Source: Parapusillimonas granuli | GTDB taxonomy: Bacteria; Pseudomonadota; Gammaproteobacteria; Burkholderiales; Burkholderiaceae_B | Reading direction: 5' to 3' | Assembly (NCBI RefSeq): GCF_013416525.1 | Contig: NZ_JACCEM010000008.1 | Span: 186,001-250,000 of the forward strand | DNA: 64,000 nucleotides | Shown here: piece after piece, positions 43,971-50,986 of the stretch | Numbering within the stretch: position 1 is the first letter of the stretch | Layout: every line of letters begins with the position of its first letter | Notes under the pieces: generated by a model | Told to the model about the DNA's origin: nothing | Databases searched by the model: none | What the model saw: only the letters and a program-made list of their open reading frames with translations | Translations under genes and position numbers: made by a program

Positions 43971-44857
43971 CAGGCCACCAATTGTTCCAGGCCCGGCCGG
44001 CCGTGCCAGTATCCATTGCACGGGCCGGCGGGCATCAAGGGTTCGATGGCGGCGAAGGCCTCGTCGCCCGTCATCTCGCCCTGAACGGCCTGGCGGAAGA
44101 TGCGCGCGATGTCCATCGTGTGCCGCGATTGCGGGCTGATCCTCAGGACGTCCACCTGCATGTCGCGGATCTGGTCCAGCTCCCTGGCCAGGTTGTAGAC
44201 CAGGGCCGACTGGGTCTGTATGCCGTTCAAGGTCAGGAAGGGCTGGCCCTCCCGGGTATTCAGCAGCAAGCCGTCCGGGTGGTCCATGCAGACATACTGG
44301 CAGTTGTCCTTGGGCAGATTGCGGTTGCGCGCCGTGAAGCAGCGCGCCGAGAACGCCAGCGGCATGCGGCCGTAGGCGAAGACTTCGGTCTGCATGCCGG
44401 CGGGGCGCTGCGCCTGCATCAGGCCCAGGCTGTCGCGCCCCATTTCCAGCGGCATCACCCATCGGCGCGCGCCGTGGTTGGCGATCAGCGCCAGGGAGGG
44501 AACGCTGTACAAATTCAGGAACGGTCCCGCGACGAAGGGCTTGCCTTCCAGGCAATGCACGGCGCCCATGTCGTTGGCTTCGACCAGGTAGCGGCCGTTG
44601 TCCGCGATCTTGCGCAGGGTGGACAAGTCATTGCCGGATTCCAGCAGCACCTGCGTGGACAGGACCACTTCCTTCCCGGCGGCTTCCAGCACGCCGGCGA
44701 TTTCGAGCCAATCCGGCAGCCTGAGCTCGTGACGGCGGGAACACACGGTTTCACCCAGATAGACGATGTCCACCGGCGCTTCCGTCACGGCTTCGTAAAA
44801 TTGCATCATCTCGATGCGCGGCCAATAATACTGGACCGGACCCAGAGCGAGTTTCAA
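43970..44857 (-). CDS. ubiV: U32-family protein for O2-independent ubiquinone hydroxylation
   Basis: A 295-residue member of the U32 peptidase-like family. It has MKLALGPVQYYWPR at the start, VYLGETVCSRRHELR with the first cluster Cys near residue 39, and ARCFTARNRNLPKDNCQYVC with three more. Four Cys are thought to hold a 4Fe-4S cluster. With UbiU it performs ring hydroxylations using prephenate as oxygen source. The start codon is TTG at 44857, strongly supported by GAGGAG eight bases upstream. It is 31 bp from ubiU. Confidence 0.9.
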   Translation of the reverse strand: MKLALGPVQYYWPRIEMMQFYEAVTEAPVDIVYLGETVCSRRHELRLPDWLEIAGVLEAAGKEVVLSTQVLLESGNDLSTLRKIADNGRYLVEANDMGAVHCLEGKPFVAGPFLNLYSVPSLALIANHGARRWVMPLEMGRDSLGLMQAQRPAGMQTEVFAYGRMPLAFSARCFTARNRNLPKDNCQYVCMDHPDGLLLNTREGQPFLTLNGIQTQSALVYNLARELDQIRDMQVDVLRISPQSRHTMDIARIFRQAVQGEMTGDEAFAAIEPLMPAGPCNGYWHGRPGLEQLVA

Positions 44858-44888
44858 GACGACGGCTCCTCAGTGTTGCGCTTGCAGT

Positions 44889-45920
44889 TCATTTCCATGG
44901 GCGGTGATAGGCGCCCAGCGTGTGCTGCTGCCCTTCCGCCACCTTGTTCAGTTCATTCATCCACGCCGGCTTGACGGAATAGCGCTGCAGGCTGGTGGTG
45001 CAATGGTCGATGGCCTGGCGCCATACCTTGGTGACCTGAGCGACGTAGGCGGGGCTGCGCTGCCGCCCTTCTATCTTCACCGCGCTGATCCCCATGCGCA
45101 TCAGTTGCGGAAGGATCTCCAGCGTGTTGAGGCTGGTCGGCTCTTCCAGGGCGTAATAGTTTTCGCCGGCCACATCGAAGCGGCCTTTGCACAGAGTGGG
45201 ATAGCCCGCGTTCTCGCCGTCGGCATAGCGGTCTATCAGCACGCCGTTCAAGCGGGATTCCAGGCCCTGGTCCGTCTGCTGCCAGCGCACCGATTTCGCG
45301 GGCGAACAGACGCCGTAGGTATTGGGGGATTCACCGGTGGCGTACGACGACAGGGCGCAGCGGCCCTCGACCATCACGCACAGGCTGCCGAAGCCGAACA
45401 CCTCGATCTCGATGGAGGTGTTCTCGGTGACGCGCTCCACCTGCGCCAGGGACAGCACCCGCGGCAGCACCGCGCGCTGCACGCCAAAATGCTTCTGATA
45501 GAAATTGATGGCTTCGTAGTTGGTCGCCGACCCCTGGACCGACAAGTGCAGCGCCAGTTCGGGATAGCGGGTGGAGGCATACTCCATCAGGCCCAGGTCC
45601 GCCAGCAAGATGGCGTCTATGCCCGAGCCCGCCGCCTTGTCGACGGCTTCCCGCCAGGCCTGCCAGCCTTCCGCCTGCGGGTAGGTGTTCAGGGCCAGCA
45701 GCACCTTGCGCCCGCGGGCGTGCGCATACCGGATGCCGTCGTTGATCGACGCCTCGTCAAAATTCAGGCCGGCGAAATTCCGGGCGTTCGTGGCATCGCG
45801 GAACCCCAGATACACACAGTCCGCCCCGTGATCGATCGCCGCCTTGAGCGCAGGCAGGCTGCCTGCCGGACACAGCAGCTCGGGGGGCCGGACCGGACTG
45901 GTCGGGGGAAGTGTTGACAT
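44889..45920 (-). CDS. ubiU: U32-family protein for O2-independent ubiquinone hydroxylation
   Basis: A 343-residue U32-family protein: PPELLCPAGSLPALKAAIDHGADCVYLGFRDATNARNF, LHLSVQGSATNYEA, and the cysteine set in LCVMVEGRC...YGVCSP...CKGRFD, expected to bind a 4Fe-4S cluster. It forms a heterodimer with UbiV. The ATG at 45920 has GAGAGGTCC upstream; the larger open frame is not used. It starts the ubiU-V-T unit, with an FNR-like site about 68 bases before the ATG. Confidence 0.9.
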   Translation of the reverse strand: MSTLPPTSPVRPPELLCPAGSLPALKAAIDHGADCVYLGFRDATNARNFAGLNFDEASINDGIRYAHARGRKVLLALNTYPQAEGWQAWREAVDKAAGSGIDAILLADLGLMEYASTRYPELALHLSVQGSATNYEAINFYQKHFGVQRAVLPRVLSLAQVERVTENTSIEIEVFGFGSLCVMVEGRCALSSYATGESPNTYGVCSPAKSVRWQQTDQGLESRLNGVLIDRYADGENAGYPTLCKGRFDVAGENYYALEEPTSLNTLEILPQLMRMGISAVKIEGRQRSPAYVAQVTKVWRQAIDHCTTSLQRYSVKPAWMNELNKVAEGQQHTLGAYHRPWK

Positions 45921-45951
45921 CGACTGGGACCTCTCTGAAAAACAAGAGATC

Positions 45952-45994
45952 ACTATACCGGGCGCCGAGAGACCGGGTCCTTGAAACAGATCAA
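45952..45994 (-). promoter_or_regulatory. FNR-like box and -10 for ubiU-ubiV-ubiT
   Basis: TTGAA-ACAG-ATCAA at 45981-45994 differs from the FNR consensus TTGAT-N4-ATCAA at one base. On the minus strand TATAGT (45957-45952) lies about 23 bases beyond it, which puts the box centre at -41.5 to -42.5, the usual position for FNR activation. No strong -35 is present. This fits a gene set that makes ubiquinone without oxygen. Confidence 0.6.
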
Positions 45995-46020
45995 CGTTTC
46001 GCCATCGCATCCGCCCAAAG

Positions 46021-46046
46021 AAAAACCCCCGGCATTGCCGGGGGTT
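46021..46046 (-). terminator. Intrinsic terminator after rpsI
   Basis: On the minus strand AACCCCCGGC (46046-46037) pairs perfectly with GCCGGGGGTT (46033-46024) around a three-base loop, and a run of five Ts interrupted by one C continues downstream. It lies 44 bases past the rpsI stop and ends the rplM-rpsI transcript before the ubiU promoter. Confidence 0.85.
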
Positions 46047-46089
46047 CGCGGGCCGGCCGCGAAGGCCGGACGACGCTGCGCGCAGGCGA

Positions 46090-46482
46090 TCAGCGCTTGC
46101 TGAACTGCTTGCGGCGACGCGCCTTGTGGAAGCCGACTTTCTTGCGTTCGACTTCGCGGGCATCGCGCGTGACGAAGCCGGCCTGCTTCAGGGCGGTCTT
46201 GAGGGATTCGTCGTAGTCGATGAGCGCGCGGGTGATGCCGTGGCGCACCGCGCCGGCCTGGCCGCTTTCACCGCCGCCGTGAACGTTGATGTGGAAATCG
46301 AACGATTCGAGGTGGTTGGTCAGTTCCAGGGGCTGGCGCACGACCATGCGGCCGGTTTCACGAGCGAAGTACTCGTCGACGGGCTTGCCGTTGACGACGA
46401 TCTTGCCCGAGCCTTTCTTCAAGAACACGCGGGCCACCGACGTTTTGCGGCGGCCGGTTCCATAGTTCCAATTACCGATCAT
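46090..46482 (-). CDS. rpsI: 30S ribosomal protein S9
   Basis: A 130-residue ribosomal protein with [20 protein letters not shown] at the start, a [20 protein letters not shown] segment, and the basic C-terminal tail [16 protein letters not shown] that contacts P-site tRNA. It is 9 bp downstream of rplM and co-transcribed with it, followed by a strong terminator. Confidence 0.98.
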   Translation of the reverse strand: MIGNWNYGTGRRKTSVARVFLKKGSGKIVVNGKPVDEYFARETGRMVVRQPLELTNHLESFDFHINVHGGGESGQAGAVRHGITRALIDYDESLKTALKQAGFVTRDAREVERKKVGFHKARRRKQFSKR

Positions 46483-46491
46483 GACCTATCC

Positions 46492-46920
46492 TTAGAAATC
46501 CAGCGGTTTGGGCTGCTGAGCAGCATGGGGATGCTCGGCGCCGGCATAAACCTTGAGCTTCTTGGCCATGGCGTAACCCAGCGGGCCTTTCGGCAGCATG
46601 CCCTTGACGGCTTTCTGGATGGCGCGGCCAGGAAAACGCTCTTGCATTTTCTGGAAGTTGGTTTCGGTGATACCGCCCGGGTACGTAGAGTGGCGATAGT
46701 ACTTCTTGTCTTGCGACTTGTTGCCGGTCACGACGATTTCAGCGGCGTTGATGATGACGATGTAATCGCCGGTGTCAACGTGGGGCGTGAATTCCGGTTT
46801 GTGCTTGCCACGCAAACGACGTGCGACTTCGCTGGCCACACGCCCAAGGACCTTGCCCTTGGCGTCAATCACGTACCAGTCACGCTTGACTTCATGCGGC
46901 TTGGCCACAAAGGTCTTCAT
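46492..46920 (-). CDS. rplM: 50S ribosomal protein L13
   Basis: A 142-residue ribosomal protein: [68 protein letters not shown]. The ATG at 46920 gives the standard length; the frame runs open to 47001 but through the leader. The leader has a perfect seven-base stem-loop and the promoter lies at 47055-47082. Confidence 0.98.
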   Translation of the reverse strand: MKTFVAKPHEVKRDWYVIDAKGKVLGRVASEVARRLRGKHKPEFTPHVDTGDYIVIINAAEIVVTGNKSQDKKYYRHSTYPGGITETNFQKMQERFPGRAIQKAVKGMLPKGPLGYAMAKKLKVYAGAEHPHAAQQPKPLDF

Positions 46921-46957
46921 GATGGTTCCTAGTATTTGAATAAGAAAAGACTTGCAA

Positions 46958-46975
46958 GGCGCCCCCATGGGCGCC
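46958..46975 (-). promoter_or_regulatory. Leader stem-loop of rplM-rpsI
   Basis: GGCGCCC (46958-46964) and GGGCGCC (46969-46975) form a perfect seven-base stem with a four-base loop, 38 bases upstream of the rplM start. L13 leaders in other bacteria carry autoregulatory structures. This hairpin is a candidate for a similar role, but its sequence alone does not prove it. Confidence 0.35.
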
Positions 46976-47054
46976 CGGTAAGCCGGAAATTCCCAGCCCA
47001 ACCACTTGCCAAAGCGTTGTTCTTCGCCCGTGCAACAGGCTGGAAAAGCCCCTC

Positions 47055-47082
47055 ATAATAACATAAGTGGGCGGCGCGACAA
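47055..47082 (-). promoter_or_regulatory. Promoter of rplM-rpsI
   Basis: On the minus strand TTGTCG (47082-47077) and TATTAT (47060-47055) are 16 bases apart, a good sigma-70 promoter. The transcript would start near 47048, giving a leader of about 128 bases. The -35 lies directly against the terminator of the upstream TRAP gene. Confidence 0.6.
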
Positions 47083-47102
47083 AAAACCGCCCGAAGGCGG
47101 TT
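47079..47102 (-). terminator. Intrinsic terminator after the TRAP binding-protein gene
   Basis: On the minus strand AACCGCC (47102-47096) pairs with GGCGGTT (47091-47085) around a TTCG loop, followed by six Ts. It lies 18 bases beyond the stop codon at 47121 and overlaps the -35 of the rplM promoter. Confidence 0.85.
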
Positions 47103-47120
47103 TCACAGGAAGGGCGCGGC

Positions 47121-48221
47121 TTATTTCTTTTGATTGGCCAGCGCGATGCCCAGGTAGTTGTCGTAAGAGCCTTCGCCCACGCGGAACCAGGGCACGACGC
47201 TGTCGCGGAACGCCATGTAGTGGTCGTGGATCTTCTTGAAATGCTCGCTCTTGGCGCAGAATTCCTTGTAGGCTTCGTCGGAAGCCTTGAAGGCCGCGTC
47301 CATGACGTCGCGCGGGAAGGCCTTGAGCACCGCGCCGCCGGCGATCAGGCGGCGCAGGGCGGCGGGGTTGTTGGCGTCGTAATCGCCCAGCAGCTTGCCG
47401 CCGGCGGCGCGCGACGCCATTTCGATCACGGCCTGATAGGTTTTGGGCAACTCTTTGTAGGCGCCGTCGTTCACATAGAGCGACACTTGCGCCGAACCTT
47501 CCCACCAGCCCGGATAATAGTAGTACTTGGCCACTTTCTGGAAGCCGAGCTTTTCGTCATCGACCGGGCCGACGAACTCGACGGCGTCCAGCGTGCCCTT
47601 TTCCAGCGAGGGGTAGATGTCGCCGGGGGGAATCTGCTGCGGCACGACGCCCATGCGGGACATGACCTCGCCCGCGAAGCCGGCCGTGCGCATCTTCAGG
47701 CCTTGCAGGTCGGATACCGACTTGATTTCCTTGCGGTACCAGCCGCCCATCTGGGTGCCGGTATTGCCCAGGGGGAAGTTGACGATGTTGCGCGGCGCGA
47801 AGAGTTCGCGCAACAGCGCCATGCCGCCCGCTTCGTATACCCAGGCGTACATCTGGCGCGCATTCAGGCCGAAAGGCACGGCCGTGTCGAAACAGAAGGC
47901 CGGGTCCTTGCCGTAGAAGTAATAGGAAGCCGTCTGGCCGCATTCCACCGTGCGGTTGCCGACCGCGTCCATGACGCCGAAGCCCGGCACGATTTCGCCG
48001 GCGGGATACAGGCGTATCGAGAAGTTGCCGTCGGTCGCTTCGCTGACCATCTTGCAGAACAGTTCCGCGGTGGAGTACAGCGGGGGAAGCGAGGGCCCGT
48101 AGGACGAGGTCATCTTCCAGCTGATTTTAGGATTGCTTTGTGCCAATGCGGGGGCCGCGACGGCGGCGGTACCCGCCACAGCGCCAAGACCGGCTTTTTT
48201 AAGAAATGAACGACGCTGCAT
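47121..48221 (-). CDS. TRAP transporter substrate-binding protein (DctP family)
   Basis: A 366-residue periplasmic protein with a Tat-type signal peptide (MQRRSFLKKAGLGAVAG, twin Arg at 3-4, ending after APALA near residue 27). The mature part has the DctP/TakP pattern WKMTSSYGPSLPPLY, IRLYPAGEIVPGFGVMDAV and LKMRTAGFAGEVMSRMGVVPQQIPPGDIYPSLEKGTLDAVE, with the conserved Arg that binds a carboxylate. The ligand is probably a 2-oxoacid or other monocarboxylate, by resemblance to TakP. No dctQ/dctM membrane genes are in the window, so it works with partners elsewhere. A terminator follows directly. Confidence 0.9.
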   Translation of the reverse strand: MQRRSFLKKAGLGAVAGTAAVAAPALAQSNPKISWKMTSSYGPSLPPLYSTAELFCKMVSEATDGNFSIRLYPAGEIVPGFGVMDAVGNRTVECGQTASYYFYGKDPAFCFDTAVPFGLNARQMYAWVYEAGGMALLRELFAPRNIVNFPLGNTGTQMGGWYRKEIKSVSDLQGLKMRTAGFAGEVMSRMGVVPQQIPPGDIYPSLEKGTLDAVEFVGPVDDEKLGFQKVAKYYYYPGWWEGSAQVSLYVNDGAYKELPKTYQAVIEMASRAAGGKLLGDYDANNPAALRRLIAGGAVLKAFPRDVMDAAFKASDEAYKEFCAKSEHFKKIHDHYMAFRDSVVPWFRVGEGSYDNYLGIALANQKK

Positions 48222-48338
48222 TGAGTAGTCTCCTGATTCTCGGACAAACTGCGCTTATGCTGTAGCAACAACAGGAAGGAATATACACCGTACTGCAAGA
48301 TGTAACCAAGGGCCGGGCCGGCGGCGGCGCGCCGGCCG

Positions 48339-49706
48339 CTATTTCCCGGCGATGGACATTTGCTCGATCAGCACCGAACCGCTGGTCTTGGAACCGCGGG
48401 TGATGTCGTCGGCGCCGACGGCGGCGATCTGGCGGAACATGTCGGCCAGGTTGCCCGCGATCGTGACTTCCTGGACGGCGTGCTGGATCTCGCCGTTCTT
48501 CACCCAGTACCCGAATGCGCCGCGCGAGTAATCGCCGGTGACGTAATTGACGCCCTGCCCGATCAGTTCGGTGACCAGGAAGCCGGTGCCCATTTTCTTG
48601 AGCATGGCGCGGAAGTCGTCGCCCGGGCTGGTCAGCCGCGACGCCAGGCGCAGGTTGTGCGACCCGCCGGCGTTGCCGGTAGTGGCCATGCCGAGCTTGC
48701 GCGCCGTATAGGTGGAAAGAAAATAGCCGTTGAGCACCCCGCCCACGACCACGTCGCGGGCGCGCGTGCGCACCCCTTCGCTGTCGAAGGGCGCGCTGCC
48801 CATGGCGCCGGGAATGAAGGGGTTTTCGGCGACGTCGATGTGATCGGCCATGACGGGCCTGCCCAGCGCATCGAGCAGAAAGCTGGCCTTGCGGTACAAG
48901 GCGCCGCCGCTGGCCGCCTGCACCAGCGCCCCCAGCAGCCCGACGGCGAGCGGCGCTTCGAACAGCACGGGAAACCGCCCCGTCTTGATGCGCCGCGCCG
49001 ACAGGCGCGACAGCGTGCGCTCGGCGGCGTAGCGGCCCACCGCCCGCGGGTCGGCCAGTTGGCCGGCGTCGCGCGCCGCGGTGTACCAGTAATCGCGCTG
49101 CATGTTGGCGCCCCGCCCCGCGATGGGCGCGACCGACAGGCTGTGCCGGGAATAGGCGTAGCCGCCGAGAAAGCCCCGGCTGTTGCCCAGCACGAAGTGG
49201 CCCTCGTGCGTGTCGACCGAGGCGCCGTCCGTGTTCGTGATGAGGTCGCTGGTCGCGTACGCGGCGCTTTCGGCCTCGATGGCGAGGCGGGCGGCCTCCT
49301 GGGCGGAGATCCGCCAGGGATGATGCAAGCGCAGATCGGGAAACTCGGTGGCGATCTGATCGGCATCGGGCAGCCCGGCGGCCGGATCTTCGGCCGTGTA
49401 GCGCGCGATGTGCCAGGCGGCCTCCACGGTTTCGCGCAGCGCCTGCCCGGAGAAATCGGAGGTGGAAGCCGAGCCGCGGCGCTGGCCGGCGAACACGGTG
49501 ACGTCCAGCGCGCGGTCGCGCGTCTGTTCGACGGTTTCTATGTCTTTGTTGCGCACCGACACGGACAGGCCGCAGCTTTCCGATACTTCGACCGCCGCGT
49601 CGGAGGCCCCCAGGGTCTTGGCATGGGCCAGCGCCTGGCCGACGAGATCGCGAAAACGGGATTGGTTTTCGGCAATGGGTAGGGAGGATGTGGATTGATC
49701 GCTCAT
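48339..49706 (-). CDS. pmbA: Metalloprotease PmbA/TldE
   Basis: A 455-residue PmbA/TldE-family protein: VEVSESCGLSVSVRNKDIETVEQTRDRALDVTVF, TNTDGASVD near the middle, FLLDALGRPVMAD, and the C-terminal MLKKMGTGFLVTELIGQGVNYVTGDYSRGAFGYWVKNGEI. TldE lacks its own HExxxH zinc site, as here, and works with TldD, which is not in the window. The pair trims unfolded or precursor peptides. The ATG at 49706 has AAGAG upstream. It is divergent from darP with 60 bp between. Confidence 0.93.
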   Translation of the reverse strand: MSDQSTSSLPIAENQSRFRDLVGQALAHAKTLGASDAAVEVSESCGLSVSVRNKDIETVEQTRDRALDVTVFAGQRRGSASTSDFSGQALRETVEAAWHIARYTAEDPAAGLPDADQIATEFPDLRLHHPWRISAQEAARLAIEAESAAYATSDLITNTDGASVDTHEGHFVLGNSRGFLGGYAYSRHSLSVAPIAGRGANMQRDYWYTAARDAGQLADPRAVGRYAAERTLSRLSARRIKTGRFPVLFEAPLAVGLLGALVQAASGGALYRKASFLLDALGRPVMADHIDVAENPFIPGAMGSAPFDSEGVRTRARDVVVGGVLNGYFLSTYTARKLGMATTGNAGGSHNLRLASRLTSPGDDFRAMLKKMGTGFLVTELIGQGVNYVTGDYSRGAFGYWVKNGEIQHAVQEVTIAGNLADMFRQIAAVGADDITRGSKTSGSVLIEQMSIAGK

Positions 49707-49766
49707 TGATGCTCTTTCGGTTGAGACGGTTATCATAGCCAATTAAAAGATACTTTTTTCAGCGCC

Positions 49767-50315
49767 ATGCCAAATAATCCGCCCGACATTTCCGACCACG
49801 GCTACGACAGGCCCAGCAAATCCCAGGTCAAGCGCGACATGCTGGCCCTGCAGGACCTGGGCAGGCAGCTGGTGGACCTATCCCCGGACCAGCTCAAGCA
49901 ACTGCCGCTGGCCGAAAAGCTGTTCGACGCGGTGCGCGCCGCGCAGCGCATCACCAGCCGGGAAGGCCGGCGCCGCCAGATCCATTACGTGGGCAAGCTG
50001 ATGCGCGACGCCGACGCGGACGCCATCCGCCGCCAGCTGGATATCTGGGAAAACGGCTCGCGCGAGCAGACGCAGGCCATGCATCGCCTGGAAGCCCTGC
50101 GCGACCTGCTGCTGCGCGATGACGACGCATTGACGCAATTGCTGGATGATTACCCCGGCGCCGACGTGCAGCATCTGCGCGCGCTGATACGCGAAGGCCG
50201 CAAGGAAGCGCGCGCCAACGAAGCGCTGCAAGCCGGCCAGGCGCCGCAACGCAAACACTACCGCGCCCTTTTCCAGGCGCTGAAATCCCTTGACGCCGAC
50301 ACGGAGCAGGAATGA
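49767..50315 (+). CDS. darP: Ribosome-associated protein DarP (YjgA)
   Basis: A 182-residue, almost entirely helical and strongly charged protein of the DarP/YjgA family: [52 protein letters not shown] near the end. DarP assists late 50S subunit assembly. Its last codons overlap the esterase start in ATGA, so the two are translationally coupled. Confidence 0.93.
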   Translation: MPNNPPDISDHGYDRPSKSQVKRDMLALQDLGRQLVDLSPDQLKQLPLAEKLFDAVRAAQRITSREGRRRQIHYVGKLMRDADADAIRRQLDIWENGSREQTQAMHRLEALRDLLLRDDDALTQLLDDYPGADVQHLRALIREGRKEARANEALQAGQAPQRKHYRALFQALKSLDADTEQE

Positions 50316-50986
50316 GCGACACGCTGCTTGAATGCATAGAAATCGAAACCGGGCCACAGCCCACCCACGCCGTCATCTGGCTGCACGGCCTGGGCGCCGA
50401 CGGGCACGACTTCGCGCCCATCGTCCCCGAGCTGGGCCTGGCGAACCGCCCGGCCGTCCGCTTCGTCTTTCCCCATGCGAGCGTGCGGCCGGTCACCATC
50501 AACAGCGGCATGTCGATGCGCGCCTGGTACGACATCTACCATCCCGCCGTGGTGCCGCGCGAGGACGAGCAGGGGCTGCGCGCCTCGGAACAGGCGCTGC
50601 GGGCGCTGATCGCCCGTGAAAACGAACGCGGCATCCCGACCGCGAACATCGTGCTGGCGGGATTCTCGCAGGGCTGCGCCATGGTGCTGCAGACGGGGCT
50701 GCGGCTGGAGGAAAAGCTGGCGGGCATGATCGGGCTGTCGGGCTATCTGCCCTTGGCCGGCCGGGTGCCGGCCGAGCGCCATGCGGCCAATCAGCAGACG
50801 CCGATTTTCCTGGCCCACGGGACGATGGACCCGGTCGTCGCGTTCGATCGCGCGCGGGCATCCTGCCAGGCCTTGCTGGACATGGGCTATCCGGTCGAAT
50901 GGAAGACCTACCCGATGCCGCATTCGGTTTGCGGGCAGGAGATCGCGGACATCTCCGTCTTCCTGCGCAAGGTGCTGGCCGGCTAG
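50312..50986 (+). CDS. Carboxylesterase/lysophospholipase-type alpha/beta hydrolase
   Basis: A 224-residue alpha/beta hydrolase of the Est/acyl-protein-thioesterase family. It has [16 protein letters not shown] (oxyanion loop), the nucleophile elbow GFSQG near residue 115, Asp in MDPVV, and His in MPHSVC, completing the Ser-Asp-His triad. It hydrolyses short carboxyl esters; the natural substrate is unknown. Its stop TAG overlaps the convergent pat-like gene stop in CTAG (50983-50986). Confidence 0.9.
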   Translation: MSDTLLECIEIETGPQPTHAVIWLHGLGADGHDFAPIVPELGLANRPAVRFVFPHASVRPVTINSGMSMRAWYDIYHPAVVPREDEQGLRASEQALRALIARENERGIPTANIVLAGFSQGCAMVLQTGLRLEEKLAGMIGLSGYLPLAGRVPAERHAANQQTPIFLAHGTMDPVVAFDRARASCQALLDMGYPVEWKTYPMPHSVCGQEIADISVFLRKVLAG

